From Quisquiliibacterium transsilvanicum (GTDB taxonomy: Bacteria; Pseudomonadota; Gammaproteobacteria; Burkholderiales; Burkholderiaceae_E): a stretch of 64,000 nt of DNA. This document shows, piece by piece, positions 10,001-16,688 of the stretch. A program made the translations under genes and the position numbers. Position 1 is the first letter of the stretch. Each line of letters starts with the position of its first letter. The notes beneath the pieces are model-generated. The model saw only the letters and a program-made list of their open reading frames with translations, did no database searches and had not been told where the DNA came from. Location: the NCBI RefSeq assembly GCF_014202215.1, contig NZ_JACHGB010000005.1, positions 248,001 through 312,000 of the forward strand, in the 5' to 3' direction.

Positions 10001-12054
10001 GCCTTTTCCGACTTCTTCTGAATCTTGTCGGTGATGGCAACGACTTCCATCTTGCTGGTGTCTCGGCCGATCAGGTCCAGCTTGTTGACCATCGCGTCGA
10101 AGCGGTCGTCGTGTGAGCGCAGCGCCTGCAGCACCTGCCACACCACGGCATAGGTCTTGTTGTCGTTGAGCGCATCATGGGGCTCCACGCCTGCCGGGAT
10201 GACCACCGGCAGGACGACGTAGCCGCGTCTCTTGCCCGGCGCATTGCGCATCACCCGGCCGACGGACTGCACGACGTCCACCTGAGAGTTGCGCGGGGTC
10301 AGGAACAGCACCGCATCCAGGGCAGGTACGTCAACGCCTTCGGAGAGGCAGCGCACGTTGCTCAGGATGCGGCAGGTGTCAGCGGCGGCGTCCGCCTTGA
10401 GCCACGCGAGCTTGGCCTCCTTCTCGCTGGCGTTCATGCTTCCGTCCACGTGCTCCGCTTCGCAGGCCAGCGTCGAAGCCGCATCGTCTTCCTCGGTGGC
10501 CTGGTAGGCCTCGACCACCGCCTGGAACATGCCTGCGATGTTCTTCGAACTGACCTTGTGGGTCTTCGCGCCCTTGCTCACCTCGATGACCTGGCAGAAG
10601 GCGACGGCCCGCTTCATGGCCTCGTGGTCACCGTTCAACTCCTCGGTGAGCCCCTGCTTGGCCAAGGCCTTCCAGCAGCCGATGATCTTGGCAGCGTCGT
10701 CCACCTTGAGCTGGTTGTTCTCGTCCTTCAGCAGGGACTGGATGCGGCGGCTCACGTGGCTCTCTTCCACGGACAGCACGATGACCTTGTAGTCCACCAG
10801 CAGGCCGCGCCGCACCGCCTCGGAGAAGGAGATGACGTGGAACTCCTGGCCATAGAGGGCCGCGTCGTCCATCGAGCACAAAGCGACGCTGCCCTGCTCT
10901 GCCTTCGCCTTGGCGCTGTCGCCATAGATGCGCGGCGTGGCTGTCATGTAGAGGCGTTTCGCAGACCGGATGAAGTCCGCGTCATGCACCTTCACGAAGC
11001 TGCTCTCGTCGTCGTCGCCGAAGGTGGCGCCCGTGGTGCGGTGGGCCTCGTCGCAGACGATGAGGTCGAAGTCGGCCAGTCCATGGCCGTGCTGGGCGCT
11101 GCTGATGACGTCGATCGAGTGGTAGGTGCTGAATACCACGCTCATGTGCGCGGCGTCGTGCCGCTTGACCATCTCGGTGGCCAGGCGCGCGGGCTCGGTC
11201 GTGGCCGGATAGCGCAGCTCGTGGGTGAAGGTCTGGACGCTGTCGTCGTCCTTCTGGCGCTTCTTGCCCACATCGCTGTCCGAGCAGACGGCGAAGCTGT
11301 GCAAGGGCGTAGCGCTTTCCTGGGTCCACTCGGCCAGGGTCTGCGACAGCAGGGACAGGCTGGGCACCAGGAACAGCACACGCTTGCCCTTGCCGGCCAG
11401 GGCCTCGGCGATCTTCAGACTGGTGAGGGTCTTGCCGGTGCCGCAGGCCATGATGAGCTTGCCCCGGTCGGATCTCTGAAACCCGGCCAATGTGGCATTC
11501 AACGCCTGTTGCTGATGCGGTCGAAGCTGCTTTTTGACCTTGAGTACCGGCGCCGCCTTGGACTGGTACTTTGCCCAGTCGATCTGGCTGCTCTCCAGAG
11601 CGTTCAGGTCGATCTTGCTGACAGGCGGCTGCTGGTCGCGCAGCGCCTCCTCGGCGTGGGTGCTCCAGTGGTTGGTCGTGCTGACGATCATTCGGTGGGT
11701 GAACGGCTTCTTGCCCGAGGCGGTGAAGAAGCTGTCGATGTCGCTCTTCTGCAGCCGATAGTCATCGGCGTACAGCTTGCACTGGATGGCGTGGAGTTCG
11801 CCGGTGCCCTGGGTCTTGGCCACCAGATCGATGCCGGCATCACGCTTGTCCAAGCCTTGCTGCGCTGCCCAGTCGGCGTAGGTCCAGACCTCGCTGTAGA
11901 GGTCGCGGTAGGTCGCCTCGTTGCGCAGGTAGCAGAGCATGAGCTCTTCGAAGTACGTGCCCTTCTCGCGTTCTGACATCGAGGAGTGGCGATAGTGGTC
12001 GAGCAACGAGGAGAGAGCGGTCATGTCAGCCTGGGGGACTTGTTTCCGTACCAT
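7087..12054 (-). CDS. Type ISP-like single-chain restriction-modification enzyme
   Basis: This 1655-residue protein carries all restriction-modification activities, as in LlaGI and LlaBIII (about 1570-1580 residues). In order: an Mrr-like nuclease (GIDLVAK with Asp76, and QCK at 91-93); a superfamily 2 translocase with Walker A CGTGKT (204-209), DEAH (335-338), TATPR (371-375) and QSVGRVMR (596-603); a helical coupler; an adenine-N6 methyltransferase with DPFTGTGTF (928-936) and NPPY (1034-1037); and a C-terminal target-recognition region. Such enzymes methylate one strand of an asymmetric site, translocate and cut unmodified DNA. The ATG at 12054 shares its A with the fic TGA stop, so translation is probably coupled. 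A GTG three bases upstream is a less likely start. Confidence 0.92.
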   Translation of the reverse strand: MVRKQVPQADMTALSSLLDHYRHSSMSEREKGTYFEELMLCYLRNEATYRDLYSEVWTYADWAAQQGLDKRDAGIDLVAKTQGTGELHAIQCKLYADDYRLQKSDIDSFFTASGKKPFTHRMIVSTTNHWSTHAEEALRDQQPPVSKIDLNALESSQIDWAKYQSKAAPVLKVKKQLRPHQQQALNATLAGFQRSDRGKLIMACGTGKTLTSLKIAEALAGKGKRVLFLVPSLSLLSQTLAEWTQESATPLHSFAVCSDSDVGKKRQKDDDSVQTFTHELRYPATTEPARLATEMVKRHDAAHMSVVFSTYHSIDVISSAQHGHGLADFDLIVCDEAHRTTGATFGDDDESSFVKVHDADFIRSAKRLYMTATPRIYGDSAKAKAEQGSVALCSMDDAALYGQEFHVISFSEAVRRGLLVDYKVIVLSVEESHVSRRIQSLLKDENNQLKVDDAAKIIGCWKALAKQGLTEELNGDHEAMKRAVAFCQVIEVSKGAKTHKVSSKNIAGMFQAVVEAYQATEEDDAASTLACEAEHVDGSMNASEKEAKLAWLKADAAADTCRILSNVRCLSEGVDVPALDAVLFLTPRNSQVDVVQSVGRVMRNAPGKRRGYVVLPVVIPAGVEPHDALNDNKTYAVVWQVLQALRSHDDRFDAMVNKLDLIGRDTSKMEVVAITDKIQKKSEKAKGPKNKDAGKGGFAIGEPEPKRYGKEDQASLPFEIGEIEKAIYAKLVQKVGNRHHWEDWANDIAKIARTHIDRITAIVEEPANEKERAAFNTFAGELRDDLNSSIGDGEVIEMLAQHLITKPVFDALFEDYSFAQHNPISLAMQGVLDVLQEHRLDKEADTLQRFYDSVKMRAQGIDNAAGKQKIVVELYDKFFRNAFPKMTERLGIVYTPVEVVDFIIHSVAHILETEFGQTLGSKGVHIIDPFTGTGTFITRLLQSGLIAPEHLPHKYKHEIHANELVLLAYYIAAINIEAVYHGIVGGKYQPFEGICLTDTFQMYEKEDLVDALLVDNSARRKRQKKLDIRVIIGNPPYSVGQKSENDNNDNVAYPHLDGRIRATYVQRSDAMLAKGLYDSYIRAIRWASDRVGSNGVIGFVTNAGFLDAQTADGLRRCLADEFSSIYIFHLRGNQRTAGELSRREGGKIFGSGSRAPIAISLLVKNPVSKQPGQIHFHDIGDCLSREEKLTRIADLASVAGIAAIEGWHAITPDVHGDWLKQRDDSFAEHMVLGDKKGNAPKLFGNFSLGVVTNRDAWCYNASKAELTANMTRMIAFYNQEAERFAAAHLGLDKKQRESLVDDFIDADARRIAWTRSLKQELAKDRRFRFQTVCLIPSMYRPFNKQWTYFNRRFNEVVYQMPRIFPDASAENRVIIVHGPGEILPFTVLMTSVLPNIHVLHGGQCFPLYLYDDPEPEAAEASPEQSALFSEEVEPAEPLATRRRDAITAEALAHFQSAYPDESITREDIFYYVYGLLHSPDYRERFADNLGKELPRIPRVKTATDFWAFSHAGRKLADLHLNYESVEPYPLKIDSGGRKLTDADFRVEKMRYGRKGKDKDLTTLHYNDRITLTDIPPEAYEYVVNGKPAVDWVVERQGVKTDKNSGIVNDANDWAIETVGNARYPMELFQRVVTVSLETMKIVRALPQLDISSANS

Positions 12055-13133
12055 CACTTGAGTTCATACCAGACACCGCGCCCGCTGCCCTGCTGGTTCA
12101 AATGGCCGCGATCGACCAGATTGCGGAGGTGCTGCTTCAACGTGTTTCGGCTGACACCCGTCAATCTGATGGCATCGCCCATGGTGATGCGTCCGTGCTC
12201 TCGGGCGAATTCGACGATCTGGAGTGAAAGGTCCGGCAAGGCAGCCAGCACGATCTTCTCGCGCTCGACCTTCTTCTCGAGTCGCCTGACCTGCTCGGCC
12301 AGAGACCGTAGAAAGAACACCAGCCACGGCTGCCAATTGGGCGCGTCCGTGCGGATCGACCCTTGCGTCTGCCGCAATGCAAGGTAGTAGGCCTCCTTGT
12401 TGAGTTCGATCACGCTTTCCAGCGAGCTGTAGGGCACGTAGGCGTAGCCTGCCTGAATGAGCAGCAGCGTCGTCAGCACACGACTGAGGCGGCCGTTGCC
12501 ATCCTGGAACGGGTGGATCTCCAGGAACACCACCACGAAGATGGCAACGATCAGCAGCGGATGCAGTTGCGCCTTGCCACGCTCTTCGTTCACCCAGGTC
12601 ACGAGTTCGGCCATCAGCCGCGGTGTGTCGAACGGGCTTGCCGTCTCGAACACGATTCCGATCCGCACGCCGTTCTCATCGAAAGCGGCCACGCTGTTCG
12701 AGCTGGTCTTGTACTGCCCCCGGTGACGCGCATCCTTTTCGCTGTGGCGAAGCAGGATCTGGTGCAGTTGCTTGATGTGGTTCTCGTTGAACGGGATGTG
12801 CCGCCAAGAGCCGAACACCAACTCCATCAGCTCGGCGTAGCCAGCCACCTCCTGCTCATCACGGGTGTCGAAAGACTGGATGGCCAGATTGGAAAGCAGT
12901 TTCTCCACTTCCCGGTCGGTCAGCTTGCTGCCCTCGATACGGGTGGACGAGCCGATGCTCTCGATGGTGGCCACCCTGCGCAAGGCCGACAGACGATCAG
13001 GCGCAAGGCTGCCCAGGGCGCGCCAGGCGCCTTTGAACTCATCGATCCGAGCAATGAGGCTCAGGATCTCAGTGGTGATCTGAAGAGTGTCCGAGCGAAG
13101 CATGCAGTCCATGATACGCCCAATAACACCCAT
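12054..13133 (-). CDS. Fic-domain protein with N-terminal inhibitory motif and C-terminal winged helix
   Basis: This 359-residue Fic protein has the complete catalytic motif HPFQDGNGRLSR (207-218), so transfer of AMP or a related group to a target is expected. An N-terminal SSTRIEG (62-68) matches the [S/T]xxxE[G/N] inhibitory motif of class II Fic proteins, which keeps the enzyme off. The last ~60 residues (ITMGDAIRLTGVSRNTLKQHLRNL) look like a winged helix-turn-helix, so it may bind DNA. It is the first gene of a two-gene unit with the type ISP enzyme. Internal ATGs at 13112 and 13103 are alternative starts, and the ATG at 13133 lies inside an inverted repeat. Confidence 0.88.
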   Translation of the reverse strand: MGVIGRIMDCMLRSDTLQITTEILSLIARIDEFKGAWRALGSLAPDRLSALRRVATIESIGSSTRIEGSKLTDREVEKLLSNLAIQSFDTRDEQEVAGYAELMELVFGSWRHIPFNENHIKQLHQILLRHSEKDARHRGQYKTSSNSVAAFDENGVRIGIVFETASPFDTPRLMAELVTWVNEERGKAQLHPLLIVAIFVVVFLEIHPFQDGNGRLSRVLTTLLLIQAGYAYVPYSSLESVIELNKEAYYLALRQTQGSIRTDAPNWQPWLVFFLRSLAEQVRRLEKKVEREKIVLAALPDLSLQIVEFAREHGRITMGDAIRLTGVSRNTLKQHLRNLVDRGHLNQQGSGRGVWYELK

Positions 13134-13188
13134 TTATGGCGGCGCATGCCTTGCAAGGCCTGACCGCTGAATGGGTGTCAATGGGCGT
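13116..13188. promoter_or_regulatory. Inverted repeat with tandem 10-bp-spaced motifs over the fic start
   Basis: Two 19-bp arms, 13116-13134 and 13170-13188, are reverse complements at 17 of 19 positions. Each arm is itself a tandem pair of AATGGGYGT-like units spaced 10 bp apart, about one helical turn, giving four similar half-sites. The fic ATG (13131-13133) lies in the left arm. This looks like an operator for autoregulation, perhaps by the winged helix of the Fic protein; the regulator is inferred. Confidence 0.45.
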
Positions 13189-13213
13189 TCTATTGGTGCA
13201 TTCTCCACGGGCA

Positions 13214-13280
13214 GCCGGCCGTCGGAAACCGGCCGGCCCCGCTGTCGCGCCGAAGGGCGGTAGCGCTCGCTCGGAGCGAG
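13214..13280 (-). terminator. Two hairpins downstream of the SDR gene
   Basis: Right after the SDR stop, CTCGCT/AGCGAG arms (13266-13271 and 13275-13280) form a small hairpin. A second GC-rich stem GCCGGCC/GGCCGGC lies at 13214-13220 and 13231-13237. There is no clear T-run. They probably limit read-through from the SDR gene into the defence island. Confidence 0.3.
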
Positions 13281-13281
13281 A

Positions 13282-14049
13282 TCACCCCCCTTGCGACTTC
13301 CTCCGCAGCCGCCGCATCCCGCCCAGCCAGCGATCCACGTCCTCGCCCTTGCGGCGGACGTATTCCCCGACCTCCGGGTGCGGCAGCACGTAGAAGCGCT
13401 CCTCGCGCAGCGTCTCGACGACCGTCTGCGCAAGCTGTTCGGGCTCGATGATGCCGTCGGTCTGGCCGTCGCCCAGCGAGCGCGGCGCCATCGCGGTGTT
13501 CACGCCCTGCGGGCACAGCACCGACACCTTGATGCCCTGGTCCCCGTGGGTGATCGACAGGAACTCCGCAAACTTCACCGCGGCCGCCTTGGTGACCGTG
13601 TAGGGCCCCGAGCCCAGCGCCGCCAGCAGTCCGGCGGCCGACGCGGTGTTCAGCAGGTAGCCCGAGCCGCGCTCGATCATCGAGGGCAGCACCGCGCGGG
13701 CCGCGTACAGGTGCGACATCACGTGCAACTCCCACTGCTTCTGCCAGACCTCGTTCGGCGCGTCGGTCAGCACGCCCTTGCCGCCGGCGCCGGCGTTGGA
13801 GCAGAAGAGGTCGATGGGGCCGTACTTGTCGACGGTCGCTTTCACCAGCGCCTGCACCTGCGCCTCCTGCGTGACGTCGCAGGCCATGCCGTCGCAGCCG
13901 ATCTCCTTCGCGGCCGCGCTCACCGCCGCCGCGTCCAGGTCGGCGAGCATGACGGCCTTGGCGCCCTGCGCCAGGAAGGCCTTGGCCATCGCGCGGCCGA
14001 TGCCGCCGCTGCCGCCGGTGATCACGACGACCTTGTCCTTGAGTTCCAT
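13282..14049 (-). CDS. Short-chain dehydrogenase/reductase (SDR)
   Basis: This 255-residue classical SDR has the NAD(P)-binding TGGSGGIG motif (11-18), the CSNAG structural motif near 83-87, and the catalytic Ser137 with Tyr150 and Lys154 (YTVTK). SDRs interconvert hydroxyl and keto groups. The acyl-CoA dehydrogenase pair transcribed divergently from the other side suggests a substrate in CoA-ester or alcohol degradation. The ATG at 14049 is preceded by GGAGG-like sequence and fits the conserved N terminus (KDKVVVITG). The C terminus is unusually basic (RRLRRKSQ). Confidence 0.88.
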   Translation of the reverse strand: MELKDKVVVITGGSGGIGRAMAKAFLAQGAKAVMLADLDAAAVSAAAKEIGCDGMACDVTQEAQVQALVKATVDKYGPIDLFCSNAGAGGKGVLTDAPNEVWQKQWELHVMSHLYAARAVLPSMIERGSGYLLNTASAAGLLAALGSGPYTVTKAAAVKFAEFLSITHGDQGIKVSVLCPQGVNTAMAPRSLGDGQTDGIIEPEQLAQTVVETLREERFYVLPHPEVGEYVRRKGEDVDRWLGGMRRLRRKSQGG

Positions 14050-14271
14050 TCGAGTGCTCCTCCGTGTGGGTGATCCCGTTCTCCACGCGCGCTGCGGGGC
14101 CAGGCCTGCGGCGCGCGCCAATGCGCAGGATGCCCGATGCGCGGGCGCAGTGACGGCTGCCGGCGTACCGCTTTCGTGCTCGACGCGAAGCGATGGTGGG
14201 GACCGACCGCTACCATGATGCGCACCGTGCCCGCCCAAGGGCGCCCGGGCACCCAACCCACACAGGAACCC

Positions 14272-15390
14272 ATGGCAACGATCGACCAGGATGAACTCGA
14301 CGCGTTCGTCGATTCGGTGCGCCGGCTGCTCGCCGACCGCAGCACCGAAGCCGACGTGCGCCGCACGATGGACGGCCCCGAGGGCCATGACCCCGCGCTC
14401 TGGCGCGACCTCGCCTCGATGGGCGTGGCCGGCCTGCTGGTCGATGCCCGGCACGGCGGCGTGGGCGCGGGCCCGGTGGAGCTCGAGCGGGTGATGGAGG
14501 AGATGGGCGCGGTGCTGGCCTGCACGCCGATGCTCTCCAGTGGCGTGCTCGCCGCGGGCCTGCTGCAGGCGCTGGACGACGCCGACGCGCAGGCGCGGCT
14601 GCTGCCGGGAATTGCAGACGGCAGCCGCATCGCCACCGTGGCGCTCACCGGCCCGAAGGGCGGCTGGACCGAGAGCGACGTGGCGGTCACGGCGCGGCAG
14701 GGCAGCGACGGCTGGCGCCTGGCCGGCACCGCCGGCTACGTGACCCATGGCCAGATCGCCGACCTGCTGCTGGTGGTGGCGCGCACCCCGGATGGCATCG
14801 GCGTCTTCGAGCTGCCGGCCGAAGCCCCGGGCCTGCAGCGCAAGGCGCTGCCGGTGTTCGACCGCACGCAGCCCATGGCGGAACTGTCGCTGCAGGACGC
14901 GCCCGCGCGCCGGCTGGCCTGCGCCCGTCCCGGCTGGCAGGCGGTGGAAGCCGCGCTGGACCTCGCGCGCATCGCGCTGGCCGGCGAGCAGTCGGGCGCG
15001 GCGCGCCGCGTGCTCGAGGCAACGGTGGCCTACGCGCAGGATCGCTTCCAGTTCGGCCGCGCCATCGGCAGCTTCCAGGCCATCAAGCACATGGCCGCCG
15101 ACCTGCTGCTCGAGAGCGAGTCCTGCACCTCGGCGGCACGCCACGCGGCGCGTTGCCTGGCCGACGGCGATGCCGATGCGCCGCAGGCGGTGTGCCTGGC
15201 GGCCTTCGCCTGCGCCGACGCCTTCTCCACCGTGGCCGCCACCAGCATCCAGATGCATGGCGGCATCGCATTCACCTGGGCGCACCCCGCCCACCTGTAC
15301 CTGCGCCGCGCGCGCGCCGACGCGCAACTGTTCGGCACGCCCGCCGCGTACCGAGAACGCTACGTCCAACTGCTGGAGGCCCAGGCATGA
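14272..15390 (+). CDS. Acyl-CoA dehydrogenase, first subunit of a likely heteromer
   Basis: This 372-residue flavoprotein of the acyl-CoA dehydrogenase family has the C-terminal RFQFGRAIGSFQAIKHMAADLL helix pair and QMHGGIAFTWAHPAHLYLRR. It lacks the usual GGT(N/D)xIQ loop near the C terminus that the next protein has. It would help oxidise an acyl-CoA to a 2-enoyl-CoA. The ATG at 14272 has AGGA upstream; an earlier in-frame codon at 14137 is unlikely. Its stop overlaps the start of the next dehydrogenase (ATGA), and such coupled pairs often form mixed complexes in which one subunit carries the catalytic base. Confidence 0.86.
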   Translation: MATIDQDELDAFVDSVRRLLADRSTEADVRRTMDGPEGHDPALWRDLASMGVAGLLVDARHGGVGAGPVELERVMEEMGAVLACTPMLSSGVLAAGLLQALDDADAQARLLPGIADGSRIATVALTGPKGGWTESDVAVTARQGSDGWRLAGTAGYVTHGQIADLLLVVARTPDGIGVFELPAEAPGLQRKALPVFDRTQPMAELSLQDAPARRLACARPGWQAVEAALDLARIALAGEQSGAARRVLEATVAYAQDRFQFGRAIGSFQAIKHMAADLLLESESCTSAARHAARCLADGDADAPQAVCLAAFACADAFSTVAATSIQMHGGIAFTWAHPAHLYLRRARADAQLFGTPAAYRERYVQLLEAQA

Positions 15391-16613
15391 GCACCCCGAT
15401 CACCGACGAAGCGCTGCTCGCCGAGGTCCGCGCCTGGCTGGCCCAGCACTGGGACCGCGCCACGATGCAGGCCCCATGCGGCGTGCTGCGTTCGCCCGAG
15501 CGCCGCGCCTTCCTCGAGAAGGTGCTGGCCGCAGGCTACGCCGTGCCCACCTGGTCGCCCGAATGGCAGGGCCGCGGGCTGCCGGCGGAGCAGGGCAGGC
15601 TCATCGAGCGAGCCTTCGCAGAAGCGGGCGCGCCCGGAGCCGGCCAGGACCGCATCAACCTGTGGGCCAACACCGCGCTGGCGCATGCCACGCCCTCCTT
15701 CAAGGCGCACATCGTGCCCGCGCTGCTGACCGAGGCGGTCGGCATGTGCCTGCTCTACAGCGAACCCGGCGCCGGCTCCGACCTGGCCGCGATCCGCACC
15801 CGCGCCGATCGGCAGGGCGACCACTTCGTGGTCAACGGCCAGAAGGTCTGGACGACCAACGGCCACACCGCCGACTACGGCATGCTGATCGCGCGCACCG
15901 ACTGGGACGTGCCCAAGCACCGCGGCATCAGCTTCTTCTTCCTGCCGATGAAGCAGCCCGGCGTGGAGGTGCGGCCGCTGCGCCAGGTCACCGACGAGGC
16001 GCACTTCAACGAGGTCTTCATCACCGACGCGATCGCGCCCGCCGAGAACCTGCTTGGCCCGCTGAACGGCGGCTGGGGCGTGCTGCAGACGGCGCTCGCC
16101 TACGAGCGCTCGGTGATGGGGGAGGGCGCCCGCGGCCCGCGCAGCGGGCTGGCCAATCCGCAGGGCGACACCGCGATGGTGGCGCTAGCCCGCGAGGCCG
16201 GCCGGCTGGCCGACCCGGTGATCCGCCAGGACATCGCACGCGTGACCGCCTACCGCGTGCTCAACCGGCTGAACACCGCGCGTGCCAAGGCGGACCTCGC
16301 CCAGGGCACCTCGTCGCCGATCATGTCGCTGGGCAAGCTGGCGATGTCGCGCATCCTGCACGAGGAGGCACGGCTGCGCACCGCACTGCTCGGCCCCGAA
16401 AGCCTGCTCGAAGGCCCCGAGCATCCGCGCGCCGAGGACGCCAACTTCCTGACGCTCAACGCCTACTTCACCTCGATCGGCGGCGGCACCGACCAGATCC
16501 AGCGCAACATCATCTCCGAGCGCGTGCTGGGCCTGCCCAGGGAGCCGGAGGTGGATCGCGACGTGCCGTTCAGGGAGGTGCGCAGCGGGACGGCGCCGCG
16601 GAAGGCGGGGTGA
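15387..16613 (+). CDS. Acyl-CoA dehydrogenase, second subunit
   Basis: This 408-residue acyl-CoA dehydrogenase has the FAD/substrate signature LLYSEPGAGSDLA, the NGQKVWTTNGH segment and the C-terminal GGGTDQIQRNIISERVLGLP loop. It catalyses alpha,beta-dehydrogenation of an acyl-CoA, passing electrons to electron-transfer flavoprotein. It starts with a 4-bp ATGA overlap with the preceding dehydrogenase, indicating translational coupling and probably a heteromeric enzyme. Its last 89 bp are repeated at 21950-22038 with four mismatches, a sign of local duplication or loss of a paralogue. Confidence 0.9.
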   Translation: MSTPITDEALLAEVRAWLAQHWDRATMQAPCGVLRSPERRAFLEKVLAAGYAVPTWSPEWQGRGLPAEQGRLIERAFAEAGAPGAGQDRINLWANTALAHATPSFKAHIVPALLTEAVGMCLLYSEPGAGSDLAAIRTRADRQGDHFVVNGQKVWTTNGHTADYGMLIARTDWDVPKHRGISFFFLPMKQPGVEVRPLRQVTDEAHFNEVFITDAIAPAENLLGPLNGGWGVLQTALAYERSVMGEGARGPRSGLANPQGDTAMVALAREAGRLADPVIRQDIARVTAYRVLNRLNTARAKADLAQGTSSPIMSLGKLAMSRILHEEARLRTALLGPESLLEGPEHPRAEDANFLTLNAYFTSIGGGTDQIQRNIISERVLGLPREPEVDRDVPFREVRSGTAPRKAG

Positions 16614-16620
16614 GGATCAT

Positions 16621-16656
16621 GCGCGTCGCGGCAGGTAACCGCCTCCCGCGACGCGC
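16621..16656. terminator. Perfect 11-bp inverted repeat between convergent genes
   Basis: GCGCGTCGCGG at 16621-16631 pairs perfectly with CCGCGACGCGC at 16646-16656 across a 14-base loop. It lies between the end of the dehydrogenase pair and the end of the convergent synthetase gene, so a bidirectional terminator is likely. No strong T-run is present. Confidence 0.55.
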
Positions 16657-16688
16657 CCCCTTGGCCTATACGCTTCCGGGCGTCCGCC

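Noticed and set aside
10177-11976. 600-codon open frame on the plus strand opposite the type ISP enzyme
   Set aside because: Antisense shadow of a strongly supported gene; its composition is that of a GC-rich mirror frame.
13282-15369. A 695-residue fusion of the SDR with an upstream extension
   Set aside because: The N-terminal 440 residues are antisense to an acyl-CoA dehydrogenase. The SDR starts at 14049 with a conserved N terminus.
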